DNA of 34,635 nucleotides from CAYUWM01 sp964448395 (GTDB lineage Bacteria; Chloroflexota; Dehalococcoidia; E44-bin15). The first letter of the stretch is position 1, and each line of letters starts with the position of its first letter. Location of the stretch: NCBI GenBank assembly GCA_964448395.1, contig CAYUWM010000013.1, positions 1-34,635 on the forward strand, written 5' to 3'. Shown piece by piece: positions 8,707 to 17,500 of this stretch. The notes beneath the pieces are model-generated. The model did no database searches. It saw only the letters and a program-made list of their open reading frames with translations, and was not told where the DNA came from. The position numbers and the translations under genes were made by a program.

Positions 8707-8762
8707 CAGCCATATTCGAGGTAGAAGCTAGAGCAGTATTAACAGGAGAGATTCCGGTCAAA

Positions 8763-9725
8763 ATGGAAAACACCGAAGCAGAAGGCATCAAGCTCTCCGT
8801 CATCGTTCCGGTGCATAACGAAGAGGAGACCTTGGAAACGCTCCACAGCCGCCTGACGAGTGTAATGCAGGAGCTGCGGGAGCCCTACGAGATAATTTTC
8901 ATTGACGATGGCAGCACGGATAACTCGCTACAGGTCCTCAAAGGCCTGCGCAGACAGGATCGCAATGTTAAACTCATTAGTTTCACCCGGAACTTCGGGC
9001 AGCACCCGGCACTCACCGCCGGGTTCGACCACGCCCGTGGCGATGTGGTGATCACCATTGATGCCGACCTGCAGAATCCCCCGGAAGAGATTCCCAAGCT
9101 GCTCGACAAGCTGGATGAGGGCTACGAACTGGTCTTCGGGGTATTCCGTAAACGACAGCACTCCGCCTTCAGGAGGGCCGGTTCCGCCTTCAGCAAGTGG
9201 GTTTTGTCCAGGATCATGCCCGTCCCTGTAACTAACCTGAGCGGTTTTCGGGCGGTGAGTGGTGAGGCGGTAAGGCAACTGAGGTCGCTCGATGAGAAGA
9301 GTAAATTCCTCGATGGCCTGCTGTGCTGGATGGGCTATAGGGTGGGAACCGTAGAGGTCGGACATTTCGCCAGACAGGCGGGCAAAACAAAATATAACCC
9401 GGTCAAGCTGGTGGCGATGTGGGTCACCATGCTGGTTTCATTCACCGATATGCCGCTCAAGATAGCGATCTTCGGGGGCTTCCTGTTGGGCCTGATCGGG
9501 GTTCTCTTGGCGCTGGTTTACCTGATCGGGTATTTTACGTACGGGTCAGAGGTTCCCGGGTTCGCCACCATCGTTATCTTGGTAACCGTATTCGCCGGTA
9601 TTCAGCTGTTCTGCCTGGGGATACTGGGGGAGTATATCGGCAGGGTCAACAAGGGTGTCAAGAACAGGCCGGAGTATATAATCCGTGATAAACTGTGGGG
9701 GGACGGCGAGCGCGATGGCGAATAA
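8763..9725 (+). CDS. Polyprenyl-phosphate sugar transferase, GT2 with two C-terminal membrane helices
   Basis: A 320-residue GtrB/ArnC/DPM1-type enzyme. The GT-A domain has LSVIVPVHNEEETL, IIFIDDGSTDNSL and D100-A-D102 (IDADLQNPPEEIP), then NLSGFRAVSGEAVRQL. Two hydrophobic segments at about residues 231-260 and 265-295 end in CLGILGEYIGRVNKGVKNRPEY, the signature of this subgroup. It transfers a sugar from an NDP donor to undecaprenyl phosphate on the inner face of the membrane, giving a donor for GT-C enzymes outside. AGGAGAG lies 12 bases before ATG 8763, slightly far. The stop overlaps the acyltransferase start by 11 bases. Confidence 0.9.
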   Translation: MENTEAEGIKLSVIVPVHNEEETLETLHSRLTSVMQELREPYEIIFIDDGSTDNSLQVLKGLRRQDRNVKLISFTRNFGQHPALTAGFDHARGDVVITIDADLQNPPEEIPKLLDKLDEGYELVFGVFRKRQHSAFRRAGSAFSKWVLSRIMPVPVTNLSGFRAVSGEAVRQLRSLDEKSKFLDGLLCWMGYRVGTVEVGHFARQAGKTKYNPVKLVAMWVTMLVSFTDMPLKIAIFGGFLLGLIGVLLALVYLIGYFTYGSEVPGFATIVILVTVFAGIQLFCLGILGEYIGRVNKGVKNRPEYIIRDKLWGDGERDGE

Positions 9726-10128
9726 AAAGAATCGCGAGTGGGTAGAGCCCGAGTTCGATAAGTTGGGCATGACCCAATGGGGATGGCGGGTTAGTCACCG
9801 GGAGAATTTCAAGCTGGGTGAAGATGTCGAGATTGGCACATTCACAATGATAGATGCGCGCCACGGGGTCGAAATAGAGAGTGGGGTCAAGATAGGCTTC
9901 GGCTGCTCCATTCTGAGTCACTCATCCATTGATAAGAAAAGCGGGCAGGTTGTCCTTAGGCGGGGATGCAAACTGGGGGCGAACTCGGTGGTTATGCCCG
10001 GTATCGAGATAGGGGAGAACGCTGTTGTCGGAGCCAACAGCTTTGTCAACCGCAACATCCCGCCGGGTGAGGTGTGGGTCGGCTCCCCGGTGAGGTTCTA
10101 TAAGAAGGGCATCGATTCATATCTGTAG
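9715..10128 (+). CDS. Left-handed beta-helix (hexapeptide) acyltransferase
   Basis: A 137-residue trimeric-type acyltransferase (WbbJ/MaT-like). Imperfect hexapeptide turns run from FKLGEDVEIGTFTMID through VKIGFGCSILSHSS, CKLGANSVVMPG and IEIGENAVVGANS, ending with IPPGEVWVGSPVRFY. It uses acetyl-CoA or another acyl-CoA to acylate a sugar O or N. The ATG at 9715 (MANKKNREW) is preferred over the longer frame from 9685, because it overlaps the GT2 end by only 11 bases and has purine-rich sequence upstream. With the dehydratase and aminotransferase nearby, an N-acyl amino-deoxysugar is a plausible product. The usual catalytic His was not pinpointed; the H of ILSHSS is the best candidate. Confidence 0.82.
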   Translation: MANKKNREWVEPEFDKLGMTQWGWRVSHRENFKLGEDVEIGTFTMIDARHGVEIESGVKIGFGCSILSHSSIDKKSGQVVLRRGCKLGANSVVMPGIEIGENAVVGANSFVNRNIPPGEVWVGSPVRFYKKGIDSYL

Positions 10129-10179
10129 CGAGGGGGATTCGATACAGCGTAACCAGCATTTGGGAGGCTTGATAACACT

Positions 10180-11208
10180 ATGAAAGAGATTCTCATAACG
10201 GGCGGAGCCGGTTTCATCGGCAGCAACTTCGTGAAGTACCTCTTCGATGGTTATCCCGATTATCACATCACCGTCCTCGATGCGCTGACCTATGCCGGCA
10301 ATATAGAGAACATCACGGAGAGGATCAAGTCCGATTCCCGCTTCTCGTTCTGGTACGGCAACGTGAGGAACGGGGAACTGGTCGATGACCTGGTATCAAA
10401 GGCAGATGTTATCGTTCATTTCGCCGCCGAGTCACACGTCGCTCGTTCGATCTTCGATAATACTATCTTTTTCAAGACTGACGTGCTGGGTACCCAGGTT
10501 GTAGCCAATGCTGTGTTGAAGAACTACGATTCGGTGGAGAGGTTTATCCACATCTCCACCTCCGAGGTCTACGGGACGGCATCGGAGACACCGATGAGTG
10601 AAGAGCATCCGCTGAATCCTACCACCCCCTACGCCGCCGCCAAAGCAGGGGCCGACAGGCTGGTTTACTCCTACTGGGTTACATATGACATCCCCGCCAT
10701 CATTATCAGACCATTTAATAATTACGGGCCTAACCAGCACCTGGAGAAGGTCATTCCGCGTTTCATCACCAGCGCTCTGCTTGATGAGCCGCTGACCGTC
10801 CACGGCTCGGGTCAGAGCACGAGGGACTGGGTCTACGTAAGGGACGTATGCCAAGCGCTGGACAGGGTTATGCATGTCGGTCTGGATAAGGTCAAGGGAC
10901 AGGTCATAAACATAGGTACTGGCAAAGACACCGCTATCAGTGCCATTGCCGACATGGTGCTGGCCAAGCTGGATAAACCGCAGTCCCTGATCACCCATAT
11001 GGGAGACCGCCCTGGCCAGGTGGACAGGCATATTTCCTCCACCGACAAAGCCCTCAGCATACTGGATTGGAAGGCGGAGACGGACTTCAACCGTGGTCTC
11101 GATGAAACCATAGAGTGGTATCGGCAAAACCGGGACTGGTGGCAGAAGCTGCTGTGGATGAGGCACGTCCCTATCAAGACCAAGGAAGGCAAAATCGAGT
11201 ACCACTAA
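10180..11208 (+). CDS. NDP-sugar 4,6-dehydratase / extended SDR
   Basis: A 342-residue extended short-chain dehydrogenase. It has the NAD-binding ITGGAGFIGSNFV, the catalytic Y151-x3-K155 (TPYAAAKAGADRL), IIRPFNNYGPNQH and the late RPGQVDRHISSTDKAL typical of dTDP-glucose 4,6-dehydratases. At the active site RmlB has Thr-Asp-Glu; here it is T-S128-E129 (STSEVYG), as seen in LegB-like UDP-GlcNAc dehydratases and some other dehydratases. The product is probably a 4-keto-6-deoxy sugar, the substrate for the aminotransferase at 12773. GGGAGG lies about 11 bases before the ATG. The exact nucleotide and sugar are uncertain. Confidence 0.85.
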   Translation: MKEILITGGAGFIGSNFVKYLFDGYPDYHITVLDALTYAGNIENITERIKSDSRFSFWYGNVRNGELVDDLVSKADVIVHFAAESHVARSIFDNTIFFKTDVLGTQVVANAVLKNYDSVERFIHISTSEVYGTASETPMSEEHPLNPTTPYAAAKAGADRLVYSYWVTYDIPAIIIRPFNNYGPNQHLEKVIPRFITSALLDEPLTVHGSGQSTRDWVYVRDVCQALDRVMHVGLDKVKGQVINIGTGKDTAISAIADMVLAKLDKPQSLITHMGDRPGQVDRHISSTDKALSILDWKAETDFNRGLDETIEWYRQNRDWWQKLLWMRHVPIKTKEGKIEYH

Positions 11209-11220
11209 ACCGGCCGGAAC

Positions 11221-12792
11221 ATGTGCCAGAGATTGTATTGCCCTCGCTGCAGCGAGCTACTGAAGAAAACGGACAACAACTACCTTTGCAGGGGCTGTAA
11301 TAGCTCCTACCCCGTAGTTGATGGCATCCCCTCATTTGCTGACTCGAACCTGACAGCAGACAGATCTGATGCCTCAGATGTTGAATCGCAATTCAAGAAA
11401 GAGAATAAACACTTTTGGTATGTTAGCAGAAAGGAGCTGATACTGGATTTCCTAAAAAGATATTCCCCCGATCTGTCGAAGGCTAGGATGCTCGAGATTG
11501 GCTGCGGCAACGGTAACGTACTTGCCTACTTGCAGCAACACGGAGTAAACGTGGAGGGAGGGGATATCTTCCTAGACACTCTCAAATTCTGCCGCCAGAA
11601 AGCCTCGTTGGTTACCCTGTATCAGGTGGATGCATTATCGCTCCCTTTCCACGACGAGTACGACCTTATCGGCGTTTTCGACGTGCTGGAGCACATTGGG
11701 GATGACGATAAGGCGCTGGCGGAGATTAACCGAGCATTGAAAACCGGGGGAGATCTGATCTTGACGGTCCCGTCGCACAAGTTCCTGTGGAGCTATTTCG
11801 ATGAGCGCGCCAACCATAAACGGAGATATAACAGGGATGAACTGGTTGATAAACTCGAATGGAATGGGTTTGCTGTCAGGAAGATGTCCTATTCCATGTT
11901 TTTCCTGTTCCCGGTGTTGCTTTTCACCAGGACAGTCAGCCATTTCCTGTGGAAGAGAGACCCGGAGCGGGATATAATGACCTCCCCTGAGCTCAAGACT
12001 ATACCAGTTATCAATGAAGTATTCAGGGTTATCCTGCGGCTGGAGAAATATCTGGTGAGATATATGAGACTGCCCTTTGGGTCTACCTTGCTAATAATCG
12101 CTGAGAAGAAAGGGAGACCTGTAGTAAGGGACCGTGATCTCAAAGATAGGGTAATGGATCTATATTCAAACGTCAGTATTTATCAACAAATTTATGCCAA
12201 GGTGAGGCTGTGGCGTCTGGATATCGATTATTACCAGAAGCTCCTGCCTGCGGAGGGGGTGCTGATCGACATGGGCTGCGGTCGCGGCATACTGGGGAAC
12301 TACCTTGCCCTGGGTTTCCCCCGGAGCCGGGTGATGGGGATCGATAATGACCCGGCAAGGATCGAGGCGGCGCAGAAGACCGTAGGTAAGAGGGAGAACA
12401 TTAGCTTCTCGGTCGAGGACGCGAAGACATGGTCTCCGCCGCCGTGCAGCGGAGTGGTGATGACGGATTTCCTTCATCATATCCCGAGAAAAGACCAAGG
12501 TTTGATTCTGCGCAATGTATTCGATAGCTTAGAGAACGGGGGAGTGCTACTGATATCCGAAGTTGACACATCGGCCAGACCATTTTACAAATACTGGGCT
12601 AGTTATCTGGCCGATATATTGCTGTATTTCTCCAGAAGTAATTTCCGCAAGCCTGAGGAATGGAAGAAAATACTGTCAGACATTGGATTTCAGGTAGATA
12701 TGTTTAAAATTGCCAACCCTTTTCTTGCTCCTATGCTACTGATCTGCCGTAAATTAAAGGACGGTACAAACTATGAGAGTAGATTTCTATAA
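11221..12792 (+). CDS. Zn-ribbon plus two fused SAM methyltransferase domains
   Basis: A 523-residue fusion. Residues 1-40 form a Trm112-like zinc ribbon (C7-x2-C10 ... C23-x2-C26, then YPVVDGIPSF). The first methyltransferase domain has motif I MLEIGCGNGN at 90-99, VFDVLEHIGDDDKAL, and the HKRRYNRDEL block of Methyltransf_11/23 enzymes. A linker of about 100 residues leads to a second domain with motif I LIDMGCGRGIL near 348, VMGIDND and VVMTDFLHHIP. Both SAM sites look intact. It starts 12 bases after the dehydratase, and its last 20 bases overlap the aminotransferase start. It may methylate two positions of one sugar or act on a polyprenyl-linked intermediate. Confidence 0.85.
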   Translation: MCQRLYCPRCSELLKKTDNNYLCRGCNSSYPVVDGIPSFADSNLTADRSDASDVESQFKKENKHFWYVSRKELILDFLKRYSPDLSKARMLEIGCGNGNVLAYLQQHGVNVEGGDIFLDTLKFCRQKASLVTLYQVDALSLPFHDEYDLIGVFDVLEHIGDDDKALAEINRALKTGGDLILTVPSHKFLWSYFDERANHKRRYNRDELVDKLEWNGFAVRKMSYSMFFLFPVLLFTRTVSHFLWKRDPERDIMTSPELKTIPVINEVFRVILRLEKYLVRYMRLPFGSTLLIIAEKKGRPVVRDRDLKDRVMDLYSNVSIYQQIYAKVRLWRLDIDYYQKLLPAEGVLIDMGCGRGILGNYLALGFPRSRVMGIDNDPARIEAAQKTVGKRENISFSVEDAKTWSPPPCSGVVMTDFLHHIPRKDQGLILRNVFDSLENGGVLLISEVDTSARPFYKYWASYLADILLYFSRSNFRKPEEWKKILSDIGFQVDMFKIANPFLAPMLLICRKLKDGTNYESRFL

Positions 12793-13906
12793 ACACAATC
12801 TCACCCAGCAAGACATCGACAACGCGGTCAAAGTGCTGAATTCCCTGTTCCTTACCACCGGGGAGACGGTCGCCGAGTTCGAGGGTAAATTCTCCCGCTA
12901 TCTGGGATGCAAGCATACCGTAGGGGTAACCTCCTGCACCGCCGCCATGCAGCTCTCCCTCCTCGCCTTCGGCATCGGCCCCGGCGACGAGGTGATCACC
13001 ACCCCGATGACCTTCATCTCCACCGCCAACGCGATACTTCACGCGGGGGCAATGCCCGTCTTTGTAGATGTCGAGAGAGATACCGGTAATATCGACGCCA
13101 ACTTGATCGAGGGCGCCGTCACAGAGAAGACCAAGGCGGTTCTCCCGGTGCATCTCTACGGGCAGCTTTGCGACATGAAGAGGATCAGGGATATCGCAGA
13201 TAGGCACCGCCTTGCCATCATCGAGGATGCAGCCCATGCTGTTGAGGCGGTGAGGGATGGGGTGAGGCCCGGAGGATTGGGCGATGCCGCCTGTTTCAGC
13301 TTCTACGCCACCAAAAATATGACCTCCGGCGAGGGGGGAGCGATAAGCACCAATAACGAGGAGATCGCCGACACTTTAAAGAAGCTGAGGCTTCACGGAA
13401 TGAGCAAGGGCGCCGCTGACAGGTACACCAAGAGATATGAGCACTGGGATATGGAGCTCCTCGGCTGGAAGTACAACATGGACAACATCCAGGCGGCCCT
13501 GCTGCTGAACCAGATCGACAATATCGAGCGAAACTTAGCAAGGCGTGAGGAGATCTGCAGAACTTATGAGCAGGCGTTTAAGAGTGTTCCCGGCGTTAGC
13601 TGCATGCAGGTGCTGCCCGGATTGAGGAGCGCGAGGCACCTGTTCACTATCCTGGTCCCCACTGGCAAGAGGGATATGGTTTTAGAGAGGCTGCAGGAAA
13701 AGGGCATTGGGGTCGCCGTAAATTTCAGGGCGATCCATCTGTTGAGCTACTACCGGCAGAACTACGACTATAAACGGGGCACGTTCCCCGTTGCCGAGGA
13801 GATAGGGGACAGCACCATCACCCTTCCCCTGTACCCCAAGCTGACTGCCGAAGAGATCGAGTATGTCATTGAGGGTGTGAAGGAATCCTGCGCCGACTGC
13901 GGTTAG
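12773..13906 (+). CDS. DegT/DnrJ/EryC1/StrS family PLP aminotransferase
   Basis: A 377-residue sugar aminotransferase. It has the entrance motif SCTAAMQLSLLAFGIGPGDE, VITTPMTFISTANAI, the PLP-contacting IIEDAAHA and the Schiff-base Lys K181 in FYATKNMTSGEGG. The family transfers an amino group from Glu or Gln to keto-sugars on nucleotide diphosphates. Length and motif spacing are normal. A purine-rich AAAGGA lies upstream of ATG 12773, inside the end of the methyltransferase fusion. It probably acts on the keto-sugar made by the dehydratase at 10180; whether at C3 or C4 cannot be told. Confidence 0.9.
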   Translation: MRVDFYKHNLTQQDIDNAVKVLNSLFLTTGETVAEFEGKFSRYLGCKHTVGVTSCTAAMQLSLLAFGIGPGDEVITTPMTFISTANAILHAGAMPVFVDVERDTGNIDANLIEGAVTEKTKAVLPVHLYGQLCDMKRIRDIADRHRLAIIEDAAHAVEAVRDGVRPGGLGDAACFSFYATKNMTSGEGGAISTNNEEIADTLKKLRLHGMSKGAADRYTKRYEHWDMELLGWKYNMDNIQAALLLNQIDNIERNLARREEICRTYEQAFKSVPGVSCMQVLPGLRSARHLFTILVPTGKRDMVLERLQEKGIGVAVNFRAIHLLSYYRQNYDYKRGTFPVAEEIGDSTITLPLYPKLTAEEIEYVIEGVKESCADCG

Positions 13907-13951
13907 GGCAGAGATACGTATTTCTGATCAAACAAGCGAAGGAGAATAAAC

Positions 13952-14323
13952 ATGAGCGGCATTGTCTACCTGCTGGTTTTAATATCGGTATGCGCCATGA
14001 GCGGGGCGCAGCTGCTGTTGAAGAAAGGGTTGCAGATAGTTCCCTTCCCGTCGAGCCTGAGCGAGCTGGGCTCCTTTTTTGTTAAAGCCTTCAGCAACGG
14101 CTACATCCTCGCCGCCATTTCCCTGGTGGTAGTAACGGCGCTGTGCTGGATGCTGGCGGTATCGAAAGCCGATTCCTTGAGCCAGCTCTATCCCTTCATG
14201 GCGATATCTTACATACTGGTAGCCCTGTTCTCCTGGTGGCTCTTCGGCGAGAGTGTTTCAGTATTGAGATGGATGGGTATTGCCTTGATCTGTGTTGGCG
14301 TGGTCCTGGTTGCCAGGAGCTAA
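13952..14323 (+). CDS. Small four-helix membrane transporter (SMR/ArnE-like)
   Basis: A 123-residue protein with four hydrophobic segments, matching the EamA/SMR half-size fold. The N-terminal helix ends AMSGAQLLLKKGLQ, and the third segment carries SQLYPFMAISYILVAL, close to the ArnE/ArnF subgroup that flips undecaprenyl-phosphate aminoarabinose. GAAGGAG precedes the ATG by 8 bases. In this context it is probably a polyprenyl-phosphate-sugar flippase rather than a drug pump, perhaps serving the GT2 product of 8763. ArnE and ArnF act as a pair and only one protein is present, so a homodimer or the GtrA domain at 21339 could complement it. Confidence 0.8.
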   Translation: MSGIVYLLVLISVCAMSGAQLLLKKGLQIVPFPSSLSELGSFFVKAFSNGYILAAISLVVVTALCWMLAVSKADSLSQLYPFMAISYILVALFSWWLFGESVSVLRWMGIALICVGVVLVARS

Positions 14324-14330
14324 TAAGGTC

Positions 14331-14361
14331 GGCATATATATTCTATGCCACGATAGTCGTG
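14331..14361 (+). other. Two small adjoining hairpins after the SMR-like gene
   Basis: GGCATA/TATGCC (14331-14336 with 14344-14349) is followed at once by CACGA/TCGTG (14349-14353 with 14357-14361). No T-tract follows, so they are weak as an intrinsic terminator. The rest of the 224-base gap holds three GCATATA copies and the promoter at 14486. Confidence 0.3.
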
Positions 14362-14485
14362 ATGTCGTCTCACCAGCATATATCTATATACACATGGACG
14401 GTTCATCCAAGCATATACACACCCGCCTTTAGATACTGCTGAAAAACAATCGGGTTCCCTCGTTCTACAATATCGCTCTATAATG

Positions 14486-14494
14486 TGTTATAAT
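14486..14494 (+). promoter_or_regulatory. Extended -10 promoter before the tandem GT-C-like genes
   Basis: TGTTATAAT is a perfect -10 hexamer (14489-14494) with the TGn extension. A second TATAAT lies at 14479-14484. No good -35 stands 17 bases upstream. The start of transcription would fall near 14501, about 47 bases before the GTG start at 14548. Confidence 0.6.
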
Positions 14495-14507
14495 CTGAAC
14501 ACGATTT

Positions 14508-14523
14508 TACACAGTGCTGTGTA
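14508..14523. promoter_or_regulatory. Operator-like 16-base palindrome
   Basis: TACACAG-TG-CTGTGTA is a perfect 7+7 inverted repeat with a 2-base centre. It sits just downstream of the predicted transcription start and upstream of the GT-C-like gene, a position suited to repression by a dimeric regulator. It could also fold as a small RNA hairpin. No regulator gene is nearby. Confidence 0.45.
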
Positions 14524-14547
14524 TTTTGGTTTAAGATCGAGGATCAG

Positions 14548-17500
14548 GTGAAGTTACCCAATCTGCAAATCCGTCGGATAGGGGAGTCGGCTGGCTCTAT
14601 CGTGCGCCCCCGGCTCAGGATTTTCAGCCCGAAAGGCAGGTTAAGGCCATCGTTCACCATCCTTCGCCGTACGCTAGCACCCCTTAAGCTGGCAGCAGGT
14701 TTCCTGGCGGCTGTTGTAAGAGTGGTAAAACCGCGGCTGCGGTTATCGAACTTCAACATCTGCCTGATAGGGGCTACACTCGGACTGGCTGCAGGTCTGG
14801 TCTTTTTTCGGCACTTCATCTTTAATCCCGGCGTACCCAACTACTCTGACCTCATCTGGCCTTACAGCTCCCACTTGTACCCTATGCACTATACCTGGGA
14901 TGAGTTCCAGCAGGCCCCGGTAGTCCTCAATCAGATGCTGGGGTACATGCTGATATACCCCTTCCCCGCTCAGCTGGGGATACGCCTGCTCTACGTAATA
15001 ATCTTTATCATCATGGGCCTGTCGATGTTCTTCTCCACCTTCAAGCTGAGCCTGCCCCGGCACAAAACGGGAAGGGTCCCGCTGATAGCAGCCACACTGG
15101 CCACCCTGTTTTTTGTGCTGAACCCCATAATTATCAGCAATATCATGCACTGGTACCTGCTGTGGTTCTACGCCTTCATACCGCTGCTGGTTTACTTCTC
15201 ATACACCGCTTTCAGGGATGTCTTCTCGCTTAACAGGTGGGGGTTCATTAAGAGATCGATACTGGTAGCGCTGATACTGTTCCTTATGTCTCCCTCTCCC
15301 CAGTTGCCCTACTACTTCCCCTTCCTGCTCCTCGCCTTACTCGCTGGTTTCTCCCGCCCGGCACTGGACTACCTGAAAAGATCGGTCCTGCTTGGGGGGC
15401 TCATTCTGGTGCTGTACGTGGCGTTCTCAGCGGTGTGGCTGCTCCCCATCGCCATGGGGTCGTCGGCATCCATCAGCGATTCTACCGTGTTCTCCCGCAA
15501 TCTGGTGCAAACTCTGGGTTTACGGACCTCCCTGTTCGAATCATTCACCGTCTCAGCACATACTTCAACGCACCAGTTCTGGGAGTGGTTCAAGATACCC
15601 GAATCCATGTTGTTCTGGTGGAAAGCCTCGCTGGTAGTAATACCAGTGATTGCCTTTGGCTCCCTCCTGTTGCGCCGTAGCAAGCTCATCATTTGGCTTT
15701 GTATTTTCGCCCTGGCGTTCATGTTCCTGGGTAAAGGAACCAAGCCGCCATTTGAGGGGTTTTATGAATGGTTTACTATCGACTCGCCGGTGATATCCTC
15801 CTTCGGCTGGCAGTTCCGCTGGCCCCATAAATGGCTGATTCCGCTGGCTGGCTGCTACTGCATTCTGGTCGGTTTTACCATCAGCTTTTTCCTGGGCTGG
15901 GTTAGGGATAGGATCAAGTGGAGGAAGGTCGGCAAGATACTGTTCGTCTTCTCTATCCTGATTTTCATTGCTGCACCGCTATACCCCGGGTACCCATTGC
16001 TGACCGGAGACCTTACCGGTCACCTGAGGCCAAAGATATCTCCGTATGTTGGCTATATCAAGGATTTCAATGATTGGATGGAACAGGATACCTCGGTTTC
16101 TAAGATATTCTACTTCCCTCAGCCCTATTACTGGGGTTCGCCCAAACCAACGCAGCCAACAGGAGGCCAGCTTAGGCCAGGTCTGGTGCTCAGGGGGTAT
16201 GTATTTGTCCGAGATGCTATGCCAAAGACGACTAGGATAGGGGAGCTGCTGTCGATCTGGAATGTGAAATACTATGTTTATCAAGCTCGACAGTATGCTG
16301 AAGAGGTCCGTGCAGAGATGCTTGCTGATATCTCACAGCAGGAAGATCTGGATCTGGTGCACCAGATCTTACCTTTTTCCGTAGACGATAAAGAATACTA
16401 CCATCTGTATATCTATCAAAATGAGGAGCAGTCATCACCTGTCGAGGTCAGCACCCACAGCGTGGCGGTTGTAGGGGGTATGGACCATATGCTATCGCTG
16501 CTCACCGCCGATTCCTACGATCTGGAGCAGTACCCCGTAGTACTTCTGGACCAGCTGACGAAGAGCAGTGACTATCTGGATGAGGCTGATACCCTGGTGT
16601 CGAACCAGTATAGTTTGGATCTATATATGTCCCTGCTGGAAGAGAAGTATATGGTCAAGCCATTTGATTGGGTGGACCCCGATCCCGAGACGAGCTGGAT
16701 CAAAGCTTCGACAGCGGGGCTTCAGGGCGGAGCGTGGCCCTTCTATATGAGAAACGCTGGGTTGGAAAACTGGCAGCAGGACTATGGTGAAGGACTGGTA
16801 TGGACCAACGGCCACGTGCCTCTGAATATGCCATTCGGGGTGGATCAGGACGGCGATTATCACATCCTGGTGAGATATTTCCAGAGTACCACTGGCCACA
16901 GCGGTATACAGGTTAACCTCGATGATGAGCCCATCAGCGAGGTGGCGACCAAAGGTAAGACAACCGAATGGCTGTGGGAGGACATCGGCACTTTTACCCT
17001 CCAGCGGGGGAGCCATACCCTCAGTATTAAGAACGTCAGGGGTCTCAACGCGGTCAACCTCTTCGCTGTGGTTCCCACCGATGAGCTAGAGCGATACCAG
17101 GCACAAGTGAAAGAATCGCTTATCGATAAACGGATCATCCACATCTATGAAGCCGAATCAGCTTTAAACTACTCGGGCGCGGATTCTTCGGGTATGTACG
17201 CTGGCAGCGCAAGCAACGGTGAGGTGCTCAACATGTCGCCGGTTTCACTGGCGTGGCGGGACATCGACATCCTCAGAGAAGGCAACTACAGGCTGGCGGT
17301 GAGGCTGAAAGGCAGTGTCCAAGTGCGCATGGATGATCAGACCTTCACGCTAACGTCGAACGAGCTGGATTTTGCCTATCTGAACCCCCTACATATGGAG
17401 GAGGGGGTACATGACCTGCAGCTAATTCCCACTGGCGGGCAGGACTGCCACCTGGATGTAGTGTGGCTCTACTCTACTGATGTAAATGGAGAAACAGTGG

